From contig JANYHN010000051.1 of NCBI GenBank assembly GCA_025359045.1, forward strand, positions 1 to 64,000: a stretch of 64,000 nt of DNA, read 5' to 3'. How positions within the stretch are numbered: the first letter of the stretch is position 1; each line of letters opens with the position of its first letter. A program made the translations under genes and the position numbers. Under the pieces are notes generated by a model. It was given only the letters and a program-made list of their open reading frames with translations, ran no database searches and was not told the origin of the DNA. Source of the DNA: Hyphomicrobiales bacterium (GTDB lineage Bacteria > Pseudomonadota > Alphaproteobacteria > Rhizobiales > Aestuariivirgaceae). Of the stretch, positions 45,145 through 53,096 are shown piece after piece.

Positions 45145-45985
45145 GGTGAAGCTGTTTTGGCACCATGGAACGAGACACAGCTACAATTTGCTGGCCCAGT
45201 GCAGAGCGACCTGGACAATCAGGAATGCTACCAACAACACGGGCAAGCAAATTATCTAAATGTTGCACTGCGCCATCAAATCCAAGTGTTGAAACCATGT
45301 TGGGTAAACCGTGGGCTGCGTCTTGGCCCGTTGGCTTACCAATTTCTCCAGAAACGCCCGCAACATCGCGTAGATCGTCAGCAACTTGAAAGGCTTCACC
45401 AATGAGCATTCCCAAATTTCTCCATGGTTGAGGGTCGCGGCCTGAAGTGACGGCACCCACCATTGTGCAAGCTGCAAACAAGGCACCTGTTTTGGCGCGC
45501 TGATAATTTACTAAGTCCATACTATCTTCACATTCCCACGCTTGGCCAGCACAAATGCCATGAGGCGCACTGGCGGCTTGAGCCACGATGCGGGTGATCT
45601 GCGGGAAGTTTGCGGTTGCGGCGAAGGCTTCAACAATCAGCGCATCACCTGCCAGAACTGCAAGCCGTTCACCAAATTCGACATGCACCGAAGGTTTTCC
45701 ACGCCGGTAAGCTGCGCCATCAAAACAGGGCAAATCGTCATGCACAAGTGAGGCACAATGAAGAAGCTCAATTGCGCAAGCTCCTGCCATCGTAGCGACA
45801 GGATCGGCACTGCCACAGGCATAAGCTACAGCTTGCAATAGTTTTGGCCGAATGCGTGCGCCACCCGGAAAGACGGCGTAATGCAAAGCGCTGGCAAATT
45901 TCGGTGGACAGTCGGGTGACAACGCCCCACTCAGCGCAGCAGATAAAGCCCGTTCTATGGGATTTTCGCTGTCCATCTGTGGCAT
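45131..45985 (-). CDS. crtE: Geranylgeranyl diphosphate synthase (CrtE)
   Basis: Builds GGPP for carotenoids and for the bacteriochlorophyll tail. 284 residues from the ATG at 45985; a longer frame from 46042 would run through the PpsR operator and is rejected. First aspartate motif in VHDDLPCFDGA, followed by RRGKPSVH; second motif in FQVADDLRDVAG. In the first motif the usual run of Asp after CF/CM is shortened to Asp-Gly-Ala. Heads the crtEF-bchCXYZ-pufQBALM superoperon. Confidence 0.95.
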   Translation of the reverse strand: MPQMDSENPIERALSAALSGALSPDCPPKFASALHYAVFPGGARIRPKLLQAVAYACGSADPVATMAGACAIELLHCASLVHDDLPCFDGAAYRRGKPSVHVEFGERLAVLAGDALIVEAFAATANFPQITRIVAQAASAPHGICAGQAWECEDSMDLVNYQRAKTGALFAACTMVGAVTSGRDPQPWRNLGMLIGEAFQVADDLRDVAGVSGEIGKPTGQDAAHGLPNMVSTLGFDGAVQHLDNLLARVVGSIPDCPGRSALGQQIVAVSRSMVPKQLHRGAA

Positions 45986-46021
45986 CTCCCCATATCGACA
46001 ATTGTTATTGTCTTGTTTAAC

Positions 46022-46039
46022 TGTCAACATAAGCTGACA
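46022..46039. promoter_or_regulatory. PpsR operator shared by crtE and crtD
   Basis: Exact TGT-CAACATAAGCTG-ACA in the 79-base divergent gap between crtE (start 45985) and crtD (start 46065), well placed to repress both promoters. Confidence 0.9.
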
Positions 46040-46064
46040 CATTTAATGAGCTTTGGCAATCACT

Positions 46065-47486
46065 ATGGCAACGGTTATAATTGGAGCAGGCGCTGGTGGC
46101 CTAGCGGCGGCCATAGCTCTCGCCGCACAAGGCCAGCAGGTGAAGGTATTGGAGTCTCAAGCCGGGCCCGGCGGCAAGATGCTTCCTGTCCGAGTTGGCG
46201 ATACACAGTTCGATAGTGGCCCAACAGTGCTGACAATGCGGTGGGTCTTTGAGGAATTGTTCGAATGTGCGGGGGACAGTCTCGAATCCCATCTCAAACT
46301 ACTGCCCTTACAAACATTGGCGCGGCACTATTGGTCAAAAGGCCAAACATTGGACATTTTTGCAGACCCGCAGCAAACCATCGATGCCATTGGCCATTTT
46401 GCAGGGCTTGCCGAAGCAGAAAGCTACCGAGCCTTCGCCGCTGATTGCAGCCGCATTCATCAATCCCTGTTGACGCCATTTCTTAGAGGCCAGCGCCCAA
46501 CACCTTGGGGCTTGGCGGCATCAATGCCGCTGCGAGATCTGCTCGTCATCAATCCCTTTGAAACCTATTGGCACGCATTAGGGCGTTATTTTAAAGACCC
46601 GCGCTTGCAGCAATTGTTTGGTCGCTATGCAACATATTGCGGCTCATCGCCATTTAAAGCACCAGCCACTTTAATGCTGGTCGCTGATGTTGAAGCATCT
46701 GGTGTTTGGCGGGTAGAAGGCGGTATGGCAGCTTTGTCTAATGCGCTTTATGACCGCGCCATAAAATTGGGTGTAGAGTTTCATTTCGACTGCGCAGCAG
46801 AGCGCATTGAGTTCACTAATGCGCGGGTGAGTGCTGTGATTGATCAGAATGGCTTACGTAATGCGTGTTCATCAGTTATCATCAATGCTGATAGTGCTGC
46901 AGTCGCAGCAGGGTTATTTGGTAGAGATGTTCAACACGCATGCCCCAAACCGGCGGCCAAAGAACGGTCCCTTTCAGCCATCACGTGGTGCGCGGTGACC
47001 GAAGACATCGGGGTTCCGCTCGCACACCACACAGTATTTTTCTCAGATGACTATAAAACTGAATTTATGGAACTGCAGCAAGGGTCAGCAGTTGACCCGA
47101 CAGTTTACGTGTGTGATCAAGGACAGGGGCGGAAACTGCTCCTGATCAATGCACCCGCTAACGCACAAAGCCCGCCAGCCGATGTTGAAGAAGCAATGCT
47201 GAGACGCTTATCGAAAAGTGGCCTAACGATGAGTGCCAAAACCATGTTTCGTCGCGGGCCACAAGATTTCGCAATGCTTTACCCCGCCAGTTCTGGTGCA
47301 CTTTATGGAAGGGCCTCTCACGGATGGTTATCGACATTTCAAAGACCGAAAGCCCGCACAAAAATTCCAGGACTTTATCTGGCGGGCGGCACAACTCATC
47401 CGGGGCCGGGCGTGCCAATGGCAGCCCTGGCCGGCATGAGGGCAGCGGAGGCGCTGTTACAAGACCGCGCTTTAATGCTCCCGTAG
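46065..47486 (+). CDS. crtD: 1-hydroxycarotenoid 3,4-desaturase (CrtD)
   Basis: FAD-dependent desaturase of the CrtI family acting after CrtC. 473 residues; N-terminal VIIGAGAGGLAAAIALA and GPGGKM, with C-terminal LYLAGGTTHPGPGVPMAALA. The ATG at 46065 is chosen over an upstream in-frame TTG. Its last 163 bases overlap the only usable crtC start. Confidence 0.94.
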   Translation: MATVIIGAGAGGLAAAIALAAQGQQVKVLESQAGPGGKMLPVRVGDTQFDSGPTVLTMRWVFEELFECAGDSLESHLKLLPLQTLARHYWSKGQTLDIFADPQQTIDAIGHFAGLAEAESYRAFAADCSRIHQSLLTPFLRGQRPTPWGLAASMPLRDLLVINPFETYWHALGRYFKDPRLQQLFGRYATYCGSSPFKAPATLMLVADVEASGVWRVEGGMAALSNALYDRAIKLGVEFHFDCAAERIEFTNARVSAVIDQNGLRNACSSVIINADSAAVAAGLFGRDVQHACPKPAAKERSLSAITWCAVTEDIGVPLAHHTVFFSDDYKTEFMELQQGSAVDPTVYVCDQGQGRKLLLINAPANAQSPPADVEEAMLRRLSKSGLTMSAKTMFRRGPQDFAMLYPASSGALYGRASHGWLSTFQRPKARTKIPGLYLAGGTTHPGPGVPMAALAGMRAAEALLQDRALMLP

Positions 47487-48376
47487 ATCCGGGCGGTTAT
47501 CGCTGGTGGTATGTTGATGCGCTCAGCGATGATGCACTGCATGGGCTGACTATTATTGGCTTTGTTGGAAGTGTTTTTTCGCCCTACTACAAACACGCGC
47601 GCAAAAACTTGAAAGGTGATCCTGAAAATCATTGTGCACTCAATGTTGCGCTTTATGGCGGCAAACGTCGCTGGGCCATGACGGAGCGCGGCGCAAGGCA
47701 CGTTATGCGCGACGAAAACAAATTTGAGATTGGACCTTCGTCGATGGCTTGGGATGGGGACGATCTCATCATTGAGATCGATGAACGCTGCATACCCCTG
47801 CCCTTTGCTTTACGCGGTCGCGTACGACTGACACCCGGTCAATGCTATGACAAACCCGTTCTGCTTAATACTCAAAACAAGCATTTTTGGCAGGCCGTCG
47901 CACCTCAGGCCCGCGTGACGGTCGAGTTTGAAAAACCAAACCTTAGATGGTCAGGATCGGCCTATCACGATATGAATTGGGGTGAAGAGCCCCTCGAAAA
48001 GGGCTTTAAAAAGTGGACTTGGTTGCGTGCCAAAACCTCGACAGGCACACAGGTAATTTATGATGTTGAACGCCGTGACGGTTCAAACTTTAGTTTTGGC
48101 TCCTGCTTCAAAGATGGCCTCACGATTGAACGAGTGGTTCCCCCTGCCCATGATTTGCGCAGTGGCTTTTGGAGTATGGCTCGCACTGTCCATTCTGAGG
48201 CAAAGCCGAGGCTTATCTCAACTCTTGAAGATACGCCTTTTTACACACGCAATCATGTGGAAATGACCTTGGATGGTGAGCTGTGTGAAGCGTATCACGA
48301 AAGCCTGTCGCTCGACCGTTTTGTCAACCCAATCGTGCAAATGATGCTGCCGTTTCGTATGCCGAGGCGGACATGA
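47324..48376 (+). CDS. crtC: Carotenoid 1,2-hydratase (CrtC)
   Basis: Hydrates neurosporene/lycopene ends, giving 1-hydroxy carotenoids. Homology begins about residue 50 with PVDPGGYRWWYVDALSDD and continues IIGFVGSVFSPYY, NVALYGGKRRWAMTERG and HDMNWGEEPL; about 300 homologous residues. Between 47327 and that point there is no in-frame ATG, GTG, TTG or CTG, so the only standard start is the ATG at 47324, deep inside crtD, which adds about 45 low-complexity residues (Ser, Gly, Arg rich) unlike other CrtC. Either that extension is real, or translation starts at a rare codon coupled to crtD. Confidence 0.9.
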   Translation: MVIDISKTESPHKNSRTLSGGRHNSSGAGRANGSPGRHEGSGGAVTRPRFNAPVDPGGYRWWYVDALSDDALHGLTIIGFVGSVFSPYYKHARKNLKGDPENHCALNVALYGGKRRWAMTERGARHVMRDENKFEIGPSSMAWDGDDLIIEIDERCIPLPFALRGRVRLTPGQCYDKPVLLNTQNKHFWQAVAPQARVTVEFEKPNLRWSGSAYHDMNWGEEPLEKGFKKWTWLRAKTSTGTQVIYDVERRDGSNFSFGSCFKDGLTIERVVPPAHDLRSGFWSMARTVHSEAKPRLISTLEDTPFYTRNHVEMTLDGELCEAYHESLSLDRFVNPIVQMMLPFRMPRRT

Positions 48377-48378
48377 CC

Positions 48379-48480
48379 TCAACGTCCCTTTTTCAATTTA
48401 TATAACTCCCACAGACCCCAACCGACGCAAACAAAAAGGGTGAGCCCCATTTCGACGAGACCAAGCATATTGCCACTCAT
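48379..48480 (-). CDS. 33-residue membrane mini-protein downstream of crtB
   Basis: MSGNMLGLVEMGLTLFVCVG at the start, one membrane helix (residues 5-26, with WGLWEL) and a basic tail KLKKGR. The ATG overlaps the crtB stop by three bases (ATGA), the classic sign of translational coupling, and it stops two bases short of the convergent crtC stop, filling the gap exactly. The pattern (hydrophobic, tryptophan-rich, positive-inside tail) is not what random sequence gives, and the size recalls small single-helix subunits of photosynthetic complexes. No family assigned; I cannot check conservation. Confidence 0.7.
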   Translation of the reverse strand: MSGNMLGLVEMGLTLFVCVGWGLWELYKLKKGR

Positions 48481-49436
48481 GACTTCCGTGCCTCTACAGC
48501 TATAAACATTTTCATCACCCAACCGATTTGTTCGTCGAAGCTTTTAGCTGTGGGGACGGGAGGTGGCATTTGCGCCACTGCATCCAGCAAAAATTGGCCT
48601 TCCGACAAACAGGGCTCGAAGTAGGGCTTGGGAAGCCACGGGGTTTGAGCAATGGCTTTTGCCACAAGAATCAATTTACGAAGCAGCGGTACCACTGCCC
48701 TACCCTTATGATTTTTAGCCGCTGCGCTGAGTCCGATTTCACGATAGAGCAACCGCGCAGCATTGATCGATGCGCGACAAGAGCGCGGCAATAAAGTTAT
48801 TCCTGACGCAGCGCGTTTATAAATAGTTTCTGCCTCAAGCACCAAACGACTGGCCGCATTGGCTTTGCTTTCGGTGATCCATTCCTGCGGCACATAGACC
48901 CGGCCCATCCTATCATCTTCCTCAATGTCTCGGGCGATATTGCTGAACTGCATTGCAACCCCCAAGTCGATGGCCCGGGCCAATGCGCTTGGACTACGTT
49001 GCCCCATTAGCAGTGACATCATCACGCCGACTGTACCGGCAACCCTTACGCCATAAGATGTAACATCCGACATCGTTTTATAATGCCGCCCACCGGCATC
49101 CCATGCGAAACCTTCGATCAAGGCATCCGGCACAGCACGCGGAATCGCATAGAGGCTGACCACATCGGCAAAAGCGCGGTCAGTTGGATTATCAGATGGT
49201 GTTCCTGCGTAAATTAAATCAAGACGGATTGCCAATTGCTCAACGGCCGTTTGTGGCGTTTCAGCGTGGTCAACTAGATCATCGGCCATCCGGCAAAAAC
49301 CATAGAGTGCGCGTGAATGTTGACGATACGAATTTGGAAGCAACAATGATGCCAAGTGAAAACTTTTAGATCCATGGCGAATCATTTGACGGCAGAGCGC
49401 CAAGTCTGCAGGGGTGGCAAATTCAGGCGTTAGCAT
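48477..49436 (-). CDS. crtB: Phytoene synthase (CrtB)
   Basis: Joins two GGPP into phytoene. 319 residues from the ATG at 49436, overlapping the crtI end by 14 bases; a frame start at 49463 is less likely. The two aspartate motifs are in YGFCRMADDLVDH and QFSNIARDIEEDDRMGR, with RVYVPQEW following. Squalene/phytoene synthase fold. Confidence 0.96.
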   Translation of the reverse strand: MLTPEFATPADLALCRQMIRHGSKSFHLASLLLPNSYRQHSRALYGFCRMADDLVDHAETPQTAVEQLAIRLDLIYAGTPSDNPTDRAFADVVSLYAIPRAVPDALIEGFAWDAGGRHYKTMSDVTSYGVRVAGTVGVMMSLLMGQRSPSALARAIDLGVAMQFSNIARDIEEDDRMGRVYVPQEWITESKANAASRLVLEAETIYKRAASGITLLPRSCRASINAARLLYREIGLSAAAKNHKGRAVVPLLRKLILVAKAIAQTPWLPKPYFEPCLSEGQFLLDAVAQMPPPVPTAKSFDEQIGWVMKMFIAVEARKS

Positions 49437-50934
49437 GTAAAAAAGCCTCGGCTGAAGGAACAACCATATCTAGCACACGCGCTGTGGATAGAACACCTGG
49501 AACTCCAGCACCCGGATGCGTGCCAGCACCAACCAAAAACAGATTTTCAACTTCTTCACTTTTGTTGTGCGGACGAAACCACGCACTTTGCGTCAACACA
49601 GGTTCGAGGCCGAATGCTGCACCTTTGTAAGACAGTAGGTCATGTTCAAAATTCAATGGAGTCATAACGCGCTGTGTCAGAATATGTTTTTCAAACCCGC
49701 GCAACATAGTCTCGTCCAAGCGTTTAGCAATTCGCTGGCGATAAGACTCGGCCATGCTCTTCCAATCTATTCCGGAGTCTTGATTTGGAACTGGCGACAG
49801 CACATAAAAACAATCACAACCAGCAGGAGCCAATGTAGGATCACTGGCTGTAGGTCGGTGCAGATATAAGCTCATGTCATCTGCGAGAGTTTTATTTTCA
49901 AAAATGTCTTCAATCAAACCTCGGTAACGAGGCCCCATCACAATCGTGTGGTGTGGCACCGCTTCAAATTTTTGGTCCGTGCCAAAATACCAGACGAACA
50001 ATGACATTGAATGCCTTGCACGCGCTAGTTTGCGTTTAGTCCAGCGCTTTTGAGCCCCCCCTGCAATGAGATTTGTATAAGTGTAAGCAGCGCACGCATT
50101 GGATATTACGATATCACTTTTTATTGTCTCACCAGAAGCAAGTTTCACACCAGTTGCACGACCATGAACGGTCGTAATCTCTGCAACATCAGAATTGCAA
50201 GAAACACTGCCGCCTTGGCTTTCAATCAGTTTCACCATTGCTTGAACAATTGCACCAGTTCCTCCGATGGCGCAATGTACTCCAAATTGGCGCTCCAAAT
50301 AGGCGATCATGCTGTAAACGCAGGTGGCCCTAAATGGATTGCCCCCCACAAACAGAGGGTGGAAACTCAATGCCATGCGCAGTTTTGGATGGCGTACATG
50401 CGAAGCGACATGTGCATGTACTGATTTCCATGCTTTGAGCTTTAACAGATCCGGCACGATGGCGGCCATGCTGCCAACCGATTGAAATGGCACATGCCCC
50501 AATTGCTCAAAACCAATTTTATAAATCGCTTCGCTTTCGCGCATGAAATTTTCATAGCCCACAACATCAGATGGTGAAATGCGGGCAACTTCTTGGCGCA
50601 TCAAGATTGGGTCTGTGCGATTAGTAAATGTATCGCCATCATCAAAACGGATGACGTAAAACGGATCGAGAGCTTTTAGTTTCACATCGTCATTAAAATT
50701 GCGGCCTGCAAACCGCCACAACTCCTCCAGAACGAAGGGTGCAGTTATAATTGTCGGGCCTGCGTCAAAAATAAAACCATCCTGTGTGAAAACTGTTGCT
50801 CGCCCGCCTGGCACCGCGAGTCGGTCTAAAACAGTTACGCGGTAACCGCGCGCGCCAAGCCTTATCGCCGCTGCTAGGCCACCAAGGCCAGCACCAACAA
50901 CAATCGCATGTGGCGTGGTATTTGCTGTCAACAT
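49423..50934 (-). CDS. crtI: Phytoene desaturase (CrtI)
   Basis: FAD-dependent desaturase converting phytoene to neurosporene or lycopene. 503 residues: AIVVGAGLGGLAAAIRLGA near residue 10, PGGRATVF, and C-terminal LVGAGTHPGAGVPGVL. The start ATG lies inside an exact PpsR operator and no ribosome site is visible before it, so the mRNA could be leaderless or very short-led. The absence of crtA elsewhere in the cluster suggests a spirilloxanthin-type route. Confidence 0.96.
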   Translation of the reverse strand: MLTANTTPHAIVVGAGLGGLAAAIRLGARGYRVTVLDRLAVPGGRATVFTQDGFIFDAGPTIITAPFVLEELWRFAGRNFNDDVKLKALDPFYVIRFDDGDTFTNRTDPILMRQEVARISPSDVVGYENFMRESEAIYKIGFEQLGHVPFQSVGSMAAIVPDLLKLKAWKSVHAHVASHVRHPKLRMALSFHPLFVGGNPFRATCVYSMIAYLERQFGVHCAIGGTGAIVQAMVKLIESQGGSVSCNSDVAEITTVHGRATGVKLASGETIKSDIVISNACAAYTYTNLIAGGAQKRWTKRKLARARHSMSLFVWYFGTDQKFEAVPHHTIVMGPRYRGLIEDIFENKTLADDMSLYLHRPTASDPTLAPAGCDCFYVLSPVPNQDSGIDWKSMAESYRQRIAKRLDETMLRGFEKHILTQRVMTPLNFEHDLLSYKGAAFGLEPVLTQSAWFRPHNKSEEVENLFLVGAGTHPGAGVPGVLSTARVLDMVVPSAEAFLHANA

Positions 50935-50943
50935 TAAATGACA
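50926..50943. promoter_or_regulatory. PpsR operator overlapping crtI start codon
   Basis: Exact TGT-CAACATTAAATG-ACA; the crtI ATG (complement of 50932-50934) falls within the N12. The 48-base gap to the upstream DUF3422 gene must hold the promoter. Confidence 0.85.
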
Positions 50944-50982
50944 GTAAAGACTGCAATTTTATTTGACGCAAGAGCTGCCATC

Positions 50983-52269
50983 TTACTCATTCAGAGACTT
51001 GTGAATTCGACGTAAGCCAAAACCAACGGCAGCAAGGGCGACAGGAATTGCCAATGCTGCTATTAATTCTGGAGAAAACTCCGAGGTCTTTGGCACAAAG
51101 CCTTTTGCAGCGTAATAAACCAAACCCACAATGTAGTAGGTAATGGCAGCAACAGAAAGCCCTTCTACTGTTTGTTGGAGGCGCAGTTGCAAGTTAGAGC
51201 GATGGTCCATGGATTTCAGAATAAATTGATTCTGTTTTTCGCGCGAAACACTGACACGTGTTGAAAGTAAAACCGTTGCATGCGCAATGCGCTCTGACAG
51301 CGCGCTCTGCCGGGCGGAAACCGAACGACAAGTTGCAATAGCAGGTAAGAAACGGCGATCATTAAATTCGCGGAAAGTTTGAAAACCTTCAATGCGCTCC
51401 TCGCGAAGCTCTTCGATACGCTGTTGTACGAGATCATAATAAGCATTAGCTGCAGAAAATCGATAGTGATTATCTGTGTATTGACGTTCAACCGAAGCTT
51501 CAAGTTTGGTCAATCGGTCCAGAAGCAAGGGCTCTTCAACTTCACCAGCAGTTTGCATTGCATTCAAAATTTCTGATAATTCGAGCTCTGCGGTGGTGAG
51601 TAGAGGTGTAAGCTTTCGCGCCACTGGCAAAGCCAGTAAGGCCATCATCCGGTAGGTATCGATTTCGAGTAACCGTTGCACGAGTCGCCCCGCTTGGCGC
51701 GACGTCATGCGATGGTCGCATAAAAGCAACCGCCCAAAACCATCCGCGTGAATGCGAAAATCAGTGTATGCCCTGCCCGTACTTCCCGAAATCATAGATC
51801 CAATAATCGGATTTCCATTGAAATACGTTTCAGTTGTTTTAATTGGATCAGGTGCTTTTATCCCCCGAACAATGTTGGCGTGAATGGCGGCAATCGTTTG
51901 GCCTTTGAGCTGGCGCAGCCAATCTTGTGGCACAAGCGAAATCGCGGGCTCAGAGAATGGCTTTTTTTCTGCACCTTGAACATAAAATGTATAGCGGCAA
52001 AACTCAGTATGTCTTTCCCACTTGATACGAAGGGCCCCAATCGTGGCACTGAAATGACTGGCATCTGCAGCAGGTTTCGGTTGGCCCGAACCCTCAATAA
52101 GTTTCGTCAGCATCGCAAGGTCATCTGCCTTACTGCCTGATCCCATGATCACCAGATAAGACAAACGAACAGGCGCTTCTAAACTATCAGGCGGACGCGC
52201 ATGAACTTCATCGTTTAAAGCACGGCGTTGCGGATGATCCGGTGGTAATGCAGGTGTTGAAGCTATCAT
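50983..52269 (-). CDS. DUF3422 family membrane protein
   Basis: 428-residue protein opening DHPQRRALNDEVHARPPDSL, the recognisable DUF3422 lead, with a long soluble and partly coiled-coil middle (EELREERIEGFQTFREFNDR near residue 285) and two C-terminal membrane segments (about 360-382, 395-415). Function unknown. It overlaps the bchO stop (ATGA), so it is co-translated with bchI-bchD-bchO. A role tied to Mg-chelatase or membrane assembly is possible but is inference from position only. Confidence 0.88.
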   Translation of the reverse strand: MIASTPALPPDHPQRRALNDEVHARPPDSLEAPVRLSYLVIMGSGSKADDLAMLTKLIEGSGQPKPAADASHFSATIGALRIKWERHTEFCRYTFYVQGAEKKPFSEPAISLVPQDWLRQLKGQTIAAIHANIVRGIKAPDPIKTTETYFNGNPIIGSMISGSTGRAYTDFRIHADGFGRLLLCDHRMTSRQAGRLVQRLLEIDTYRMMALLALPVARKLTPLLTTAELELSEILNAMQTAGEVEEPLLLDRLTKLEASVERQYTDNHYRFSAANAYYDLVQQRIEELREERIEGFQTFREFNDRRFLPAIATCRSVSARQSALSERIAHATVLLSTRVSVSREKQNQFILKSMDHRSNLQLRLQQTVEGLSVAAITYYIVGLVYYAAKGFVPKTSEFSPELIAALAIPVALAAVGFGLRRIHKSLNE

Positions 52270-53096
52270 TTATAGGTGCCCTTAATAATTTCGACCGCTA
52301 GGGTTGGGTTCTCTTCGTGCAATAGATGCCCCAAACCTTGTATGTGAACAGATTTGGCGTTTCGGCAACGAGCTGCTGCGCGATCGGCCGTATCCGCTGG
52401 GACTGCCTTATCTTGTTCACCTGCCACAAATACAGCAGTTGGTTCAAGCCGCGCAAGATTAGCTTCCATTCCGTGCAAATCCCATGATGCCATCATACCC
52501 AATGCTGCGGCCACATGTCCGGGCTGTTTAAATAGATTGAAATACAGGTCAACACCTTCAGGGCTTATTGTAGAGCCTGTGTCACGAAGTAATTTTTCAA
52601 CTGTGGTGCGTGAAGCTAGCCCACTGAGAATGCGCGGAAGAAATGGATTGAAAGCCGCCAGCTTCGCAATAGGAGAAAACAGACTTCCTGCCCATCCGCC
52701 AAAGGGGTAAAATGCACCATTGAACGAAATATAAGTTTGAGGATGCAAAAGTTTACGTGCACACGCGTAAGCTAAGATCGCTGCACCGGCTGAATGACCC
52801 ACCACAATCTGTGGCTCTACACTCATGATATCCATAACAGCCGCAACACCATTGCCCATGCTTTCCAATTTGAAATTTGATGATGCGAGCGAATTCGTTT
52901 GGCCATGGCCCGGCAAATCAATGGCTATAACGCGGTGACTCTCAGCAAGAAGCGGCATCACGTCCCGCCATGAGTGAACTGATGCTGCCGTGCCATGCAC
53001 TAGCAGGATGGTGTGTCCCTGCCCCATCTCTTCAACATGCCAATTCAAGCCTTCAGCTTTTACAAAATGGCTTGTATTTGTTTGAGGCATGATCAT
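52266..53096 (-). CDS. bchO: Alpha/beta hydrolase BchO (Mg-chelatase accessory)
   Basis: 276-residue alpha/beta-hydrolase-fold protein that always follows bchID in purple bacteria; its exact role is unsettled. LVHGTAASVHSWRDVMPLLA, AIDLPGHGQT and the nucleophile elbow VGHSAGAAILA near residue 102 are present; C-terminal Asp (GEQDKAVP) and His (LGHLLHEE) complete a possible triad. ATGA overlaps at both ends. Confidence 0.93.
   Translation of the reverse strand: MIMPQTNTSHFVKAEGLNWHVEEMGQGHTILLVHGTAASVHSWRDVMPLLAESHRVIAIDLPGHGQTNSLASSNFKLESMGNGVAAVMDIMSVEPQIVVGHSAGAAILAYACARKLLHPQTYISFNGAFYPFGGWAGSLFSPIAKLAAFNPFLPRILSGLASRTTVEKLLRDTGSTISPEGVDLYFNLFKQPGHVAAALGMMASWDLHGMEANLARLEPTAVFVAGEQDKAVPADTADRAAARCRNAKSVHIQGLGHLLHEENPTLAVEIIKGTYK

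Noticed and set aside
45985-46042. Longer crtE start at 46042
   Set aside because: It would place the PpsR operator inside the coding region; the ATG at 45985 gives normal length.
48477-49463. Longer crtB start at 49463
   Set aside because: Added residues MFLQPRLFY are encoded by the crtI end in another frame; the ATG at 49436 fits the family better.
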